A stretch of 64,000 nucleotides of DNA from an uncultured Streptococcus sp. (GCA_934229725.1 CAKQDX010000011.1:1-64000); one strand, 5' to 3'; positions 1 to 9,764 are shown, counted from the stretch's first letter. Translations and numbers: made by a program. Notes: a model not told the origin generated them from the letters alone.

Positions 1-46
1 TTGTTCACCTTCATTATAAGCCGAACTTTCTTTTCTGTCATGAGTT

Positions 47-74
47 AGCAGGCTAAGCCTGCTTAGAGTTTTTG
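47..74 (+). terminator. Rho-independent terminator of the gene left of the window
   Basis: The arms AGCAGGCT and AGCCTGCT form a strong GC hairpin, followed shortly by a run of five T. It probably ends a gene that lies outside the window and separates it from hemH. Confidence 0.6.
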
Positions 75-104
75 ATGCCAAACTCCCTAAAGTAAGCCTT
101 TTCA

Positions 105-113
105 TGATAAAAT
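105..113 (+). promoter_or_regulatory. Extended -10 promoter for hemH
   Basis: TGATAAAAT reads as an extended -10 element (TGn plus TAAAAT). It lies about 28 bases before the ATG. No good -35 is visible. Confidence 0.4.
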
Positions 114-140
114 ATAACAAACGTGGAACAAGGAGTATTT

Positions 141-1235
141 ATGAGTAAGAGAGCTGTGTTGATGATGACCTTTGGGTCACCAGAAGAGATTACCTATGAA
201 GGAGTAGCAGAATTTTTCACTAATATACGACGTGGGATTCGTCCTGAGCCACACGAAATTCAGACCTTATATGACCATTACCTGCAAATCGGTGGAACCC
301 CACTCCAAAGGATAACTAGAGAAGAAGTGGATTTGGTTGCCTTGGCTCTTGGAGGTCAAGCGTCGGTCTACTTTGCCAATAAATTTTCCCGACCTTTTAT
401 CACAGATGTGATTGATGAAATGGAGAATGACGGAATTGAAGAATGTTTGTGCTTGATTCTAGAGCCCCATTATTCCTACTATTCAGTCATGGGCTATGAA
501 AAATTTTTAGAAAGTGAGCAGATTAAGTTCCAAATTATCAAGAATTGGTACCAAGAACCTTCACTTCTCCACTATTGGGCTGATGAGATTCGAAAGATTT
601 TAGATCAAATTGGAGATGATAGCTATAAGGTGATTTTTTCAGCTCACAGTGTCCCAGTTTTGGCACTAGATTTTGGCGATCCTTATATCGATCAGATTTA
701 TGACAATAGTCGCTTGATTGCGGGGATTTTAGGACTTGAAGAAGACCAGTATACAAATACATGGCAGAGTGAAAGTGATATTGGTATTCCTTGGATTAAG
801 CCTGATGTCTTAGAATACCTTCGTGATGAGAAGGAACACCCTGACCACTATATTTTTGTCCCGATAGCTTTTATTAGTGAGCATATTGAGGTTCTTTTTG
901 ATAATGATGTGGAGTGTAAGGAGCTTTGTCATGAGCTTGGTGTGGCCTATCACCGTCCTCCTATGCCAAATAGCGATTCTCGTTTGATTAAAGCCCTTCT
1001 TTCAACCATTCAGTCTCATATAGACGGTGACTATCGTTACTATCAACCTCAGCTGGAGACCTTTGATGAGCTGGAAGCTCCTTCTAGCACAGGCCAGATT
1101 TTAGAAGAGGAAGAAGATATTCAGATGCCTGATTTTGTCAAAAAATTGATTGCTAAAAAAGGTCGAGAGAATGTCAAGATGCCATATCTAGTTAAGAAAA
1201 TGCTGGAAAAGAAGTATGGGAAAAAATATGATTAA
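141..1235 (+). CDS. hemH: Ferrochelatase (coproporphyrin/protoheme ferrochelatase family)
   Basis: The 364-residue protein belongs to the ferrochelatase family, which inserts Fe2+ into a porphyrin in the cytoplasm. The metal-chelation motif appears as SAHSVP near residue 168, where the family usually has SAHGLP or a close variant, and a HIEVLFDND segment follows, as in the family. The ATG at 141 is chosen because AAGGAG ends five bases before it; an in-frame GTG at 123 has no such site. The last 36 residues form two tandem 18-residue repeats, each beginning MPxxVKK and rich in lysine, which are not part of the catalytic core. Streptococci generally lack the rest of heme synthesis, and no other hem gene is seen here, so the substrate would have to come from outside. 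The gene looks monocistronic. Confidence 0.85.
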   Translation: MSKRAVLMMTFGSPEEITYEGVAEFFTNIRRGIRPEPHEIQTLYDHYLQIGGTPLQRITREEVDLVALALGGQASVYFANKFSRPFITDVIDEMENDGIEECLCLILEPHYSYYSVMGYEKFLESEQIKFQIIKNWYQEPSLLHYWADEIRKILDQIGDDSYKVIFSAHSVPVLALDFGDPYIDQIYDNSRLIAGILGLEEDQYTNTWQSESDIGIPWIKPDVLEYLRDEKEHPDHYIFVPIAFISEHIEVLFDNDVECKELCHELGVAYHRPPMPNSDSRLIKALLSTIQSHIDGDYRYYQPQLETFDELEAPSSTGQILEEEEDIQMPDFVKKLIAKKGRENVKMPYLVKKMLEKKYGKKYD

Positions 1236-1330
1236 GTAACTAAATGTGACCGTAATAGGGAGTGTTTGATGTGAGCGATTTCTTGTTAAAAAGTGTATAC
1301 TAACAGAAACGAAAGAATAGAGGTTATTAT

Positions 1331-2368
1331 ATGAAATCTGCAGTTTATACTAAAGCAGGGCAAGTAGGTCTAGCAGAAATTGATCGTCCGCAAATCGAGG
1401 CTTCAGATGATGTTATTATCCGCATTGTCCGTACTTGCGTTTGTGGATCGGACCTTTGGAGTTACCGTAATCCCGAAATCGAAGAAGGGCATGGAAATAG
1501 CGGTCATGAGGCTATCGGAATAGTTGAAGAAGTTGGTGAGGCTATTACAACGGTCAAACCGGGAGACTTTGTCATTGCACCTTTCACACATGGTTGTGGT
1601 CAGTGTGATGCCTGTCATGCAGGTTTTGATGGTTCTTGTGATAATCACCCAGGTAACAACTGGTCTGGTGGCGTACAGGCTGAGTATATTCGATTCCACT
1701 TTGCCAATTGGGCGCTTGTTAAAATCCCTGGTCAACCGTCAGATTATAGCGAAGGCATGCTCAAGTCACTTTTGACACTTGCCGATGTCATGCCGACGGG
1801 CTACCATGCAGCACGTGTTGCCAATGTGCAAAAAGGTGACAAGGTTGTCGTCATCGGGGACGGTGCTGTTGGTCAATGTGCAGTAATCGCAGCTAAGATG
1901 CGTGGGGCATCTCAAATTGTTCTTATGAGTCGCCACGAAGACCGTCAAAAAATGGCCTTGGAGTCTGGTGTGACAGCTGTTGTAGCTGAACGTGGCGAAG
2001 AAGGCATTGCCAAGGTCCGTGAAATCCTCAGTGGTGGAGCAGATGCAGCACTTGAGTGTGTCGGTACGGAGGCAGCTGTTGATCAAGCCCTTGGAGTCCT
2101 TCACAATGGTGGTCGCATGGGATTTGTTGGTGTTCCACACTATGAAAATCGTGCCATTGGATCAACCTTTGGACAAAATACAACGATTGGTGGTGGACCA
2201 GCCTCTGTCACTACTTATGACAAGCAGTTCTTGCTCAAGGCTGTTCTTGATGGCGACATCAATCCAGGACGTGTCTTCACCCATAGCTATAGCTTGGACG
2301 AGATTGATCAAGCTTATAAAGACATGGATGAACGCAAGACCATCAAGGCTATGATTGTGATAGAGTAA
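1331..2368 (+). CDS. Zinc-dependent medium-chain alcohol dehydrogenase
   Basis: The 345-residue protein is a medium-chain dehydrogenase/reductase, a cytoplasmic NAD(P)-dependent oxidoreductase of alcohols and aldehydes. Catalytic zinc ligands are visible as C38 (in CVCGSDLW) and H59-E60 (GHEAIG). The structural zinc lobe has C89, C92, C95 and C103. The Rossmann glycine motif is seen in VIGDGAVG, around residue 175. The length is normal for the family. An AGAGG ribosome site precedes the ATG. The gene is alone between hemH and its own strong terminator. The substrate cannot be told from sequence; relatives act on threonine, sorbitol, formaldehyde or simple alcohols. Confidence 0.85.
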   Translation: MKSAVYTKAGQVGLAEIDRPQIEASDDVIIRIVRTCVCGSDLWSYRNPEIEEGHGNSGHEAIGIVEEVGEAITTVKPGDFVIAPFTHGCGQCDACHAGFDGSCDNHPGNNWSGGVQAEYIRFHFANWALVKIPGQPSDYSEGMLKSLLTLADVMPTGYHAARVANVQKGDKVVVIGDGAVGQCAVIAAKMRGASQIVLMSRHEDRQKMALESGVTAVVAERGEEGIAKVREILSGGADAALECVGTEAAVDQALGVLHNGGRMGFVGVPHYENRAIGSTFGQNTTIGGGPASVTTYDKQFLLKAVLDGDINPGRVFTHSYSLDEIDQAYKDMDERKTIKAMIVIE

Positions 2369-2370
2369 CG

Positions 2371-2406
2371 AAAAGTCTAGTAGAATTGTTTCTACTAGAC
2401 TTTTAA
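2371..2406 (+). terminator. Terminator after the alcohol dehydrogenase
   Basis: A perfect 15-bp stem (arms beginning AAAAGTCTAG and ending CTAGACTTTT) with a four-base loop starts two bases after the stop codon. The T-rich end makes it a good intrinsic terminator, and it could work on both strands. Confidence 0.85.
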
Positions 2407-2433
2407 CTTGGTGTACATAAAATTTTTTAAAAT

Positions 2434-3472
2434 CCCCAATTTGTAAATTAGGCTAGACAGAAAAAGCCATCTATGTAAGACCAGATAAACACCACATTTA
2501 TCTGAAAGGAACTAATATAAATGACCTATGCTCATCTTACCACAAACGAGCTCGAAATGATAGAGGCTTACTATCAAGAAAACACAAAAGTTTCAGATAT
2601 TGTGACCTCACTTGGCAGATCAAAACAGACAATCTACAATGTCATCAACTATCTGAAAGAGGGGCACTCTGCATATGATTACTATAACCGTTATAAAGTC
2701 AATAAGAAACGTTGTTGTCGGAATAAAACAAGTCTTACGCAATCAGAAAAAGATTTTATCCAAACTCATTTAGAACAAAATTGGAGCCTTGATGTCATTA
2801 AAGAAACTTATCCAGATAGGGTTTCTTGTTCTATGAGAACTCTCTAACGACTAGCAGACCGTGGTATTTTAAAAAAAGAGGATTTCCCTTGGAAAGTCTA
2901 AAGAAAACCAAATAGTCATAGTGAAAAACGAGGAAAACAAGCGTTTCGTAGCGATTTGCGTGAGAGAGCAGACAGTTATCCCGATTTTAAGACGGAATTC
3001 GGTCATCAAGAAGGAGATACAATTGTGGGAGAAAAGAACAAAAGTGCAGTCATTACCTTAGTAGAACGCTGCTCAAAAGCCATCATCACACTGAAAACCA
3101 ATGGACGAAAAGCAAGTAATATTGAGGCTTCCATTAATCAATGGTTGTCTCAAGTCCCAAGCCATCTCTTTAAATCGATCACTTTTGATTGAGGAAAAGA
3201 ATTTTCTAATTGGAAATCTATTTCGAATGCACATGACATTGATATTTTCTTTGCGGATCCAGGATGTCCTGGGTCTCAATGAAAATTCTAATGGCTTATT
3301 AAGACGAAATGGACTACCTAAACAAATGGGTTTTGCGAATATTTCCCAAAATTATTTATCAGCTATAGCTGATAAAAGCAATAGAATTCCTAGGAAGTCT
3401 TTGAATTATCAAACACCATACCAAGTTTTTCTGAGTTGCATGAAAAATCTAACTTAATTTGACAATTTAGGG
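2434..3472 (+). mobile_element. Decayed IS30-family insertion sequence (IS1239-like)
   Basis: The element is about 1.04 kb. Imperfect terminal inverted repeats are visible: the left end at 2434-2456 starts CCCCAATTTGT, and the right end at 3449-3472, read on the other strand, starts CCCTAAATTGT. The two continue to match through AAATTA. The enclosed transposase gene carries several stops and a frameshift, so the copy is dead by itself. No clear target-site duplication is seen. It sits between an alcohol dehydrogenase and the copper operon. Confidence 0.75.
2521..3457 (+). pseudogene. IS30-family transposase, broken by stops and a frameshift
   Basis: The first 108 residues are an intact N-terminal helix-turn-helix region (LTTNELEMIEAYYQEN... 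with VSDIVTSLGRSKQTIYNVI). The frame then hits TAA at 2845, another TAA near 2899, and a TGA near 3190 in place of the residue after the catalytic Asp in ITFD-x-GKEF. A frameshift near 3265 follows, after which LNENSNGLLRR continues in another frame. Pieces of the DDE core (EGDTIVGEK, ITFD, the late ENSNGLLR segment) are clear, and intact relatives are about 320-330 residues. The C-terminal half could be expressed only with rescue. It is confidently a pseudogene; the precise IS name is a recollection and was not searched. Confidence 0.85.
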
Positions 3473-3506
3473 AGATAAAAATAGGGAGTGAAAAAAGCCC
3501 AACCAG

Positions 3507-3536
3507 ACAAATCTTCAAAGGAAGATTTGTTTTTTT
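3507..3536 (+). terminator. Intrinsic terminator upstream of the copper operon
   Basis: The arms ACAAATCTTC and GAAGATTTGT with an AAAG loop are followed by seven T. It lies just outside the right end of the IS element, so the gene it once served may have been displaced. It shields the cop promoter from read-through. Confidence 0.75.
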
Positions 3537-3548
3537 AAAAACTTTTTG

Positions 3549-3601
3549 TTGACAAATGTAAATCTTAGGTGTAAAATAACATCATAAGGTTTACAAATGT
3601 A
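3549..3601 (+). promoter_or_regulatory. cop promoter with two CopY operators
   Basis: A -35 TTGACA (3549-3554) and -10 TAAAAT (3572-3577) are separated by 17 bases. One cop box, GACAAATGTA (3551-3560), overlaps the -35. A second, TACAAATGTA (3592-3601), is a perfect match to TACAnnTGTA and lies downstream of the start point. This two-box layout is the classic arrangement for repression by CopY and release by Cu(I). Confidence 0.85.
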
Positions 3602-3620
3602 GATTTAGAAAGGAGAGGTC

Positions 3621-4016
3621 ATGCAAATTTCCAATGCAGAATGGCGCATCATGAAGATTATCTGGATGGAAGGCAAGCAGACCAGCACGGATTTGATTGC
3701 CGTCTTGTCCGAGCGCTTTGACTGGTCGAAGTCGACCATCAAGACCCTCTTGACGCGCTTGGTTGAAAAGGGCTGTCTGACCAGAGAAAAATCTGGCAAA
3801 GCCTTTGTCTACTCAGCTTTGTTGAAGCAGGACCAGAGTTTAGACTTGGTGGTTGAGGAGGTGAAAGACAAGGTTTGCTCAAAAAGAATTGTCCAGGTGC
3901 TTGAAAACTTGATTCAGGCGAGTGACTTTACGCTTGCAGATCTTAATCAGCTGCAGCAGGTCCTGGAAGAAAAGAAAGCAGAGGCTGTCGAAACAGTCCG
4001 CTGCAATTGTATGTAA
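3621..4016 (+). CDS. copY: CopY-family copper-responsive repressor
   Basis: The 131-residue protein is a BlaI/CopY-type winged-helix repressor. The N-terminal half holds the wing-helix region (WSKSTIKTLLTRLVEKG), and the C-terminal end carries a CNC motif (RCNCM) plus a cysteine near residue 86. The CopY family typically has a CxCxxxxCxC metal hook; here only one CxC is evident at the very end, so the metal site appears reduced. AAAGGAG stands five bases before the ATG. It is the first gene of copY-cupA-copA, and its own promoter carries two cop boxes, so it should autorepress and release DNA when Cu(I) replaces Zn(II). Confidence 0.9.
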   Translation: MQISNAEWRIMKIIWMEGKQTSTDLIAVLSERFDWSKSTIKTLLTRLVEKGCLTREKSGKAFVYSALLKQDQSLDLVVEEVKDKVCSKRIVQVLENLIQASDFTLADLNQLQQVLEEKKAEAVETVRCNCM

Positions 4017-4034
4017 TAGAAAGAAGGAAATTCC

Positions 4035-4406
4035 ATGTTTGGATTGTTAATTAGTATTGTTTGTTTACTTGGGGTTGCTTTTATTGCTTGGTGGTTCTTT
4101 GCAGAGCATGAAAAGGTAAGCGGCCACGCTCGTCAGAAATCAGGTTATCAAGAAATTGAAGTCGAAGTCATGGGGGGCTATTCGCCTGAAACCATTGTCC
4201 TGAAAAAGAATGTTCCTGCCCGGATCATCTTTAATCGCAAGGATCCATCTTCATGTCTGGCTCAAGTGATCTTTCCAGATTTTGGCGTTCATGAAGATTT
4301 GCCTTTAGGTGAAAAACATGTCATTGAAATTACGCCAGAAAAAGCGGGCGAATATGGGTTTTCATGTGGAATGAACATGATGCATGGTCAAATGATTGTG
4401 GAATAA
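4035..4406 (+). CDS. cupA: Membrane-anchored cupredoxin copper chaperone CupA
   Basis: This 123-residue protein has one N-terminal membrane segment (about residues 2-22, [17 protein letters not shown]), then a cupredoxin-like domain. The likely Cu(I) ligands are a Cys near residue 74 (SSCLAQ) and the [10 protein letters not shown] cluster near the C-terminus. Its place between copY and copA matches the pneumococcal cop operon, where CupA binds Cu(I) at the membrane and passes it to CopA; this role is taken from that family. An AAGAAGG site precedes the ATG. The gene ends 11 bases before copA. Confidence 0.85.
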   Translation: MFGLLISIVCLLGVAFIAWWFFAEHEKVSGHARQKSGYQEIEVEVMGGYSPETIVLKKNVPARIIFNRKDPSSCLAQVIFPDFGVHEDLPLGEKHVIEITPEKAGEYGFSCGMNMMHGQMIVE

Positions 4407-4417
4407 AGGAGTTAGGT

Positions 4418-6640
4418 ATGGTAGAAAAACAAAAAGCAGTTGTGGAAAACGGAGTGCAAAAGATTCGTATTACAGCAGAAAAGGGCTATAGTCCCAAAGA
4501 ATTTCAACTTCAAAAAGGGATCCCTGCTGAAATCACCTTCCATCGGGTCAATCCTTCCGGCTGTTACAAGGAAATTTTGTTTGAAGATCAGGGGATTTTA
4601 GAGCCTTTGGAAGTCGGTGTGGATAAGGTGATATCCTTTACCCCGACAGAAACAGGGGACTTTGAGTTTTCATGTGGAATGAAGATGCAAAAGGGTTCCT
4701 ACACGGTTGTGGAAAAACGCCGTCGTGTCTTAAGTTTACTGGGTCGCTTTTGGATTACTAGTATCTTTACCCTTCCTTTATTGATCTTGATGATCGGGAT
4801 GTGGGCAGGACTTGTATCCCATTCAGTCAATCGCTGGGGAGGCTTTCTAGCGACAACGCCGATCATGTTGGTAGCAGGAGTACCTTTTATCAAGAGTGCC
4901 TGGGCCTCATTTAAGAAGCACCATTCCAATATGGATACCTTGGTAGCTCTTGGAACCCTGGTAGCCTATGTCTATAGTGTATTTGCATTTTTTACTGGTC
5001 AGCCAGTATACTTTGAGGCTGCGGGTTTTATCATCTTCTTTATCCTCTTAGGGCAAATCTTTGAAGAACGGATGCGTAACAATGCCTCCGAGGCTGTGGA
5101 AAAGTTGTTGGATTTGCAGGCAAAAACGGCTCAAGTTCTCCGTGATGGGAACTATGTCGAGGTGGCGGCAGAAGATATCCAAATTGATGACTTGATTCGG
5201 GTCCGTCCTGGGGAAAAGATTGCGGTTGATGGGACGATTGTAGAAGGAAGTACGACCATTGATGAGTCGATGGTGACAGGTGAAAGCTTGCCTGTGGAAA
5301 AATCAGTTGGTGATGCAGTTATCGGCTCCACTATCAACAGCAATGGGACCATTCTCTTTAAGGCTGAAAAAGTCGGTAGTGAGACCCTCTTATCTCAAAT
5401 TGTGGACTTTGTCAAAATGGCCCAATCCAGTCGTGCTCCCATTCAAGATTTGACGGATAAGATTTCAGGTATCTTTGTTCCAGTGGTGACGATTTTGGCC
5501 ATTGTGACTTTCTGGGTTTGGTCCGTGCTTCTGGGCGCATCGCTTCAAGAAGCTATGCTCTATGCAGTATCTGTCCTCATTATTGCCTGTCCTTGTGCCC
5601 TTGGTTTAGCAACCCCAACAGCCCTGATGGTCGGAACCGGCCGTAGTGCCAAGATGGGGGTTCTGATTAAAAATGGAACAGTTCTTCAAGAAGTGCAAAA
5701 GATTCAAACCGTTGTGTTTGATAAGACAGGGACCATTACCATTGGCCAACCACTTGTAACCGATGTTGTAGGAGATGAAGCGCGTGTCTTGACACTGGCT
5801 GCTAGTCTTGAAACTTTTTCAGAACACCCACTAGCCCAAGCGGTCTTATCACAAGCAGAAGAAAAAGGTTTGGTGTTATCCCCTGTGGAAAACTTCCAAG
5901 CGATTGAAGGAAAAGGGGTCCAAGGTCAGATCGACCAGCAGTTGGTGACCTTGGGAAATGGCAAACTTCATGACGGGACAGCGATGGATCCTGAACTTGA
6001 AAAACGGATGGTAGACTTGCAAAAGCAGGCCAAAACAGTCATCAGTTTGGAGGTGGACGGTCAAGTGATTGGCTTGATTGCCATTCAGGATGCTCCAAAG
6101 GCCAGCTCAAAAGAAGCGATCAAAAAGCTCAAAGAACGGGGCTTGAAAACGGTCATGTTAACGGGGGATAATGAACGGGTGGCCCAAGCTATTGCTAAGC
6201 AAGTGGGAATTGACACCGTCATTGCTGATGTCCTTCCTCAAGAAAAAGCTAGCGCCATCCAAAAACTGCAAGAAGCTAGCAAGGTCGCGTTTGTTGGAGA
6301 TGGGATCAATGATGCTCCTGCTCTTTCGATCGCAGATGTGGGGATCGCTATGGGATCTGGAACGGATATTGCGATCGAGTCAGGTGGCATCGTGCTCACG
6401 CAAAATGATTTGCTTGGCGTTGTGCGCGCCTTTGACATGAGTCAAAAGACCTTCCGCAGGATCTTACTCAATCTCTTCTGGGCCTCTATCTACAATATTC
6501 TTGGGCTTCCAATTGCTGCCGGAGTCTTTGTAGGACTGGGATTGACCCTCAATCCAGAACTAGCAGGTCTTGCCATGGCCCTTAGTTCTTTGTCTGTTTT
6601 GACTAGCTCTCTGCTTCTCAATGTTGCGAAAATTGATTAG
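4418..6640 (+). CDS. copA: Copper-exporting P1B-type ATPase CopA
   Basis: The 740-residue pump exports Cu(I) with ATP. The N-terminus (about residues 10-97) is a cupredoxin-like domain resembling CupA, with C49 and CGMKM at 86-90, instead of the usual CxxC heavy-metal domain. Later motifs are TGES near 288, the membrane ion site CPC at 391-393, the phosphorylated DKTGT at 435, SEHP for the nucleotide domain, and GDGINDAP near 627. The ATG at 4418 is chosen because AAAGGAG lies seven bases upstream; a longer in-frame reading overlaps cupA and lacks such a site. A strong terminator closes the operon. Confidence 0.95.
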   Translation: MVEKQKAVVENGVQKIRITAEKGYSPKEFQLQKGIPAEITFHRVNPSGCYKEILFEDQGILEPLEVGVDKVISFTPTETGDFEFSCGMKMQKGSYTVVEKRRRVLSLLGRFWITSIFTLPLLILMIGMWAGLVSHSVNRWGGFLATTPIMLVAGVPFIKSAWASFKKHHSNMDTLVALGTLVAYVYSVFAFFTGQPVYFEAAGFIIFFILLGQIFEERMRNNASEAVEKLLDLQAKTAQVLRDGNYVEVAAEDIQIDDLIRVRPGEKIAVDGTIVEGSTTIDESMVTGESLPVEKSVGDAVIGSTINSNGTILFKAEKVGSETLLSQIVDFVKMAQSSRAPIQDLTDKISGIFVPVVTILAIVTFWVWSVLLGASLQEAMLYAVSVLIIACPCALGLATPTALMVGTGRSAKMGVLIKNGTVLQEVQKIQTVVFDKTGTITIGQPLVTDVVGDEARVLTLAASLETFSEHPLAQAVLSQAEEKGLVLSPVENFQAIEGKGVQGQIDQQLVTLGNGKLHDGTAMDPELEKRMVDLQKQAKTVISLEVDGQVIGLIAIQDAPKASSKEAIKKLKERGLKTVMLTGDNERVAQAIAKQVGIDTVIADVLPQEKASAIQKLQEASKVAFVGDGINDAPALSIADVGIAMGSGTDIAIESGGIVLTQNDLLGVVRAFDMSQKTFRRILLNLFWASIYNILGLPIAAGVFVGLGLTLNPELAGLAMALSSLSVLTSSLLLNVAKID

Positions 6641-6648
6641 ACTCAACA

Positions 6649-6695
6649 AAAAAAGTAGTACAGAATTCATTTAAGATTCTGTACCACTTTTTTGT
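6649..6695 (+). terminator. Terminator of the cop operon
   Basis: A long A-rich/T-rich hairpin whose arms contain GTAGTACAGAAT and ATTCTGTACCAC, flanked by A6 and T6 runs. It could serve both strands, but only the left gene is close. Confidence 0.85.
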
Positions 6696-6870
6696 CTTTT
6701 CTTACAGCCACAAGGGAAAACAGAAGCATATTTTTTATAATAAAATATCCTATTATAAGATAGTTTGTGAAAATTTCTCAAAATCATCATCTGTAATGTA
6801 ATAGGGATTGAGCATCTCTGAGCAAATCCTTATACATGTGAATCTCTTTGTGCTAAATTAGTACTGTAAT

Positions 6871-6891
6871 CGTTTTGTAAAACGTTTTCAT
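6871..6891 (+). promoter_or_regulatory. cre-like catabolite site upstream of spxB
   Basis: The gene-free stretch 6696-7001 holds an AAAACGTTTT core inside overlapping inverted repeats (CGTTTTGTAAAACG and GTAAAACGTTTTCA). Read on the minus strand, TGAAAACGTTTTAC fits the streptococcal cre consensus at all but the last base. CcpA control of spxB is known in other streptococci, so this is a reasonable CcpA site. I see no convincing -35/-10 pair, and the rest of the stretch shows nothing else. Confidence 0.5.
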
Positions 6892-7001
6892 GAGAATGGT
6901 CAGAATAAATTTATTTTCAAGACGAGCTTTAATCGCAAAGATGAAGTAGAAGCGCTGTGCTTCATTTTTCAAGGTCAAATTAGAAATAAAGGAGAGTTAG
7001 A

Positions 7002-8777
7002 ATGACTCAAGGGAAAATTACTGCATCTGCAGCAATGTTGAACGTATTGAAAACATGGGGTGTAGATACCATCTACGGAATCCCATCAGGAACACTTAGC
7101 TCATTGATGGACGCTTTGGCTGAAGACAAAGATATCCGTTTCTTGCAAGTTCGCCACGAAGAAACAGGTGCTCTTGCAGCAGTTATGCAAGCTAAATTTG
7201 GCGGCTCTATCGGGGTTGCAGTTGGTTCAGGTGGGCCTGGTGCGACTCACTTGATCAATGGTGTTTATGATGCAGCGATGGACAACACTCCATTCCTTGC
7301 GATTCTTGGATCACGTCCAAATAACGAGCTGAACTTGGATGCCTTCCAAGAGCTCAATCAAAACCCAATGTACAACGGTATCGCTGTATACAACAAACGT
7401 GTAGCTTACGCAGAACAATTGCCAAAAGTGATTGACGAAGCTTGCCGTGCTGCTGTTTCTAAAAAAGGTCCAGCCGTTGTTGAAATTCCAGTAAACTTTG
7501 GTTTCCAAGAAATCGACGAAAACTCATACTATGGATCAGGTTCTTACGAACGCCGCTTCATCGCTCCTGCTTTGAACGAAACTGAAATTGACAAAGCATT
7601 TGAAATCTTGAACAATGCTGAACGCCCAGTGATCTATGCTGGTTACGGTGGTGTGAAAGCTGGTGAAGTGATTACTGAATTGTCACGTAAAATCAAAGCA
7701 CCAATCATCACAACTGGTAAAAACTTTGAAGCGTTTGAATGGAACTATGAAGGTTTGACAGGTTCTGCTTACCGTGTTGGTTGGAAACCAGCCAACGAAG
7801 TGGTCTTTGAAGCAGACACAGTTCTTTTCCTTGGTTCAAACTTCCCATTTGCTGAAGTTTACGAAGCATTCAAAAACACTGAAAAATTCATCCAAGTGGA
7901 TATCGACCCTTACAAACTTGGTAAACGTCATGCCCTAGACGCTTCAATCCTTGGTGACGCAGGACAAGCAGCGAAAGCAATCCTTGACAAAGTGAATCCA
8001 GTTGAATCTACTCCATGGTGGCGTGCAAACGTGAAGAACAACCAAAACTGGCGTGATTACATGAACAAACTCGAAGGTAAAACTGAGGGTGAATTGCAAT
8101 TGTATCAAGTTTACAACGCTATCAACAAATACGCTGATCAAGACGCTATCTACTCAATCGACGTCGGTGACACTACTCAAACATCTACTCGTCACCTTCA
8201 CATGACACCTAAGAACATGTGGCGGACATCTCCACTCTTTGCGACAATGGGTATTGCCCTTCCTGGTGGTATCGCTGCTAAGAAAGACAATCCAGATCGC
8301 CAAGTATGGAACATCATGGGTGACGGTGCATTCAACATGTGCTACCCAGACCTGATCACAAACGTTCAATACGACCTTCCAGTTATTAACGTTGTCTTCT
8401 CAAATGGTAAATATGCCTTCATCAAGGACAAATACGAAGACACAAACAAACACTTGTTTGGTTGTGACTTCACAAATGCTGACTATGCAAAAATCGCTGA
8501 AGCGCAAGGTGCTGTTGGATTTACAGTAGACCGTATCGAAGATATCAATGCAGTTGTTGCAGAAGCTGTTAAATTGAACAAAGAAGGTAAAACTGTTGTG
8601 ATCGATGCACGCATCACTCAACATCGTCCACTTCCAGTAGAAGTACTTGAATTGGATCCAAAACAACACTCAGAAGAAGCAATCAAAGCCTTCAAGGAAA
8701 AATACGAAGCTGAAGAGCTTGTACCATTCCGCCTTTTCTTGGAAGAAGAAGGGTTGCAATCACGCGCTATCAAATAA
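7002..8777 (+). CDS. spxB: Pyruvate oxidase, H2O2- and acetyl-phosphate-forming
   Basis: This 591-residue thiamine-diphosphate enzyme converts pyruvate, phosphate and O2 to acetyl phosphate, CO2 and H2O2. The N-terminal ThDP-binding part carries the activating Glu in VRHEETGAL near residue 50. A central FAD-binding domain follows, and the C-terminal ThDP motif begins GDGAFNM and continues through NVVFSN. The length is that of the family. AAAGGAG precedes the ATG by seven bases. Codon choice is strongly biased compared with neighbours, which suggests high expression. The cre-like site upstream suggests carbon control. No adjacent gene belongs to the pathway. Acetolactate synthase is the main alternative, but the length and the overall match favour pyruvate oxidase. 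Confidence 0.9.
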   Translation: MTQGKITASAAMLNVLKTWGVDTIYGIPSGTLSSLMDALAEDKDIRFLQVRHEETGALAAVMQAKFGGSIGVAVGSGGPGATHLINGVYDAAMDNTPFLAILGSRPNNELNLDAFQELNQNPMYNGIAVYNKRVAYAEQLPKVIDEACRAAVSKKGPAVVEIPVNFGFQEIDENSYYGSGSYERRFIAPALNETEIDKAFEILNNAERPVIYAGYGGVKAGEVITELSRKIKAPIITTGKNFEAFEWNYEGLTGSAYRVGWKPANEVVFEADTVLFLGSNFPFAEVYEAFKNTEKFIQVDIDPYKLGKRHALDASILGDAGQAAKAILDKVNPVESTPWWRANVKNNQNWRDYMNKLEGKTEGELQLYQVYNAINKYADQDAIYSIDVGDTTQTSTRHLHMTPKNMWRTSPLFATMGIALPGGIAAKKDNPDRQVWNIMGDGAFNMCYPDLITNVQYDLPVINVVFSNGKYAFIKDKYEDTNKHLFGCDFTNADYAKIAEAQGAVGFTVDRIEDINAVVAEAVKLNKEGKTVVIDARITQHRPLPVEVLELDPKQHSEEAIKAFKEKYEAEELVPFRLFLEEEGLQSRAIK

Positions 8778-8788
8778 TTCCTCTCGTC

Positions 8789-8975
8789 GAAAATCAAAGA
8801 TAAATTTGTAGACTTCTTTATTAGGTTACTGCCGACGATTTCATCATTGAAACCTTAATTTTCAATGATGGAATCTAGTGCGGAACCTAGAAAAAGTCCC
8901 AAAGGATTTTTCGTAGTTTGATGAGCAAGGATTTGCCATCAAACTTGGTTCCACCTTGTTTATTCTTTGATTTTC
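8789..8975. repeat. 187-bp MITE-like structured intergenic repeat
   Basis: The two ends are inverted copies: GAAAATCAAAGATAAA at 8789-8804 and the complement of GAAAATCAAAGAATAAA at 8959-8975. Inside lie three further hairpins: CATCATTGAAA/TTTCAATGATG, GAAAAAGTCC/GGATTTTTC, and TTTGATG/CATCAAA enclosing GCAA-TTGC. There is no coding potential. The layout, with terminal inverted repeats around a folded AT-rich body of under 200 bp, is that of streptococcal miniature elements (BOX or RUP class), although I cannot assign a named family. It takes up nearly all of the spxB-phosphorylase gap. Confidence 0.6.
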
Positions 8976-8999
8976 TTAGAGCAGAATAGTAGGCAACAG

Positions 9000-9764
9000 A
9001 TGATATACAAACATGAAATCCCAATTTTAGAGTTTGATGACAATCCTCAGGCTGTGATTATGCCGACTCATGAGAATTTAGACTTGAACTTGCCGGCTAG
9101 GTGTGTCTATGCCTTTTTAGAAGAAGAGATTGAACGCTATGCGAACGCTGTTGGAGCTGAAAAAGTGGGAGAGTTTGTCTCTGCCACCAAAACCTATCCT
9201 GTATTTGTTATGACTTACAATGGAGAGAAAATTTGCTTGGCTCAAGCTCCAGTTGGCTCAGCTGCAGCTGCACAATTTCTGGATTGGTTGATTGGTTATG
9301 GCGTAAAGCAAATCATATCAACTGGAACTTGTGGTGTCTTGGTAGACATTCCAGAGAATGTCTTTTTGATTCCGACGAGAGCATTACGAGATGAAGGTGC
9401 AAGTTACCATTATGTTGCGCCTTCTCGCTATATAGACATGAATACACAAGCTCTTGGAGCCATTGAGAGAACTTTAAAGCAAAAGAAAATCCCCTATGAA
9501 GAGGTTATGACCTGGTCGACAGATGGCTTTTACAGAGAGACACCTGATAAGCTTGCATATCGCATTCAAGAGGGCTGTAGCGTTGTTGATATGGAATGTG
9601 CCGCACTAGCAGCAGTTTCTCAACTTCGTGGAGCTATTTGGGGCTTACTTCTCTTTACTGCGGATTCTCTAGCAGATTTAGAAAATTACGATCAAAGAGA
9701 CTGGGGTTCAGAAGCTTTTGACAAGGCTTTAGAGCTTTGTCTGGATATCATTGTTCAGATGTAA
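9000..9764 (+). CDS. Nucleoside phosphorylase (uridine phosphorylase-like)
   Basis: The 254-residue protein belongs to the PNP/UDP phosphorylase superfamily, which splits nucleosides with phosphate to give a free base and ribose-1-phosphate. Visible hallmarks are the glycine-rich APVGSAAAAQFLDWLI segment, STGTCGVL near residue 114, and the late substrate motif VVDMECAALAAV, equivalent to the VxMExA motif of the family. The ATG at 9000 is used; an upstream TTG at 8967 lies inside the intergenic repeat. The ribosome site (TAGG) is weak. It ends at a bidirectional terminator shared with the opposite HAD gene. Uridine and purine nucleosides are both possible substrates. Confidence 0.75.
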   Translation: MIYKHEIPILEFDDNPQAVIMPTHENLDLNLPARCVYAFLEEEIERYANAVGAEKVGEFVSATKTYPVFVMTYNGEKICLAQAPVGSAAAAQFLDWLIGYGVKQIISTGTCGVLVDIPENVFLIPTRALRDEGASYHYVAPSRYIDMNTQALGAIERTLKQKKIPYEEVMTWSTDGFYRETPDKLAYRIQEGCSVVDMECAALAAVSQLRGAIWGLLLFTADSLADLENYDQRDWGSEAFDKALELCLDIIVQM

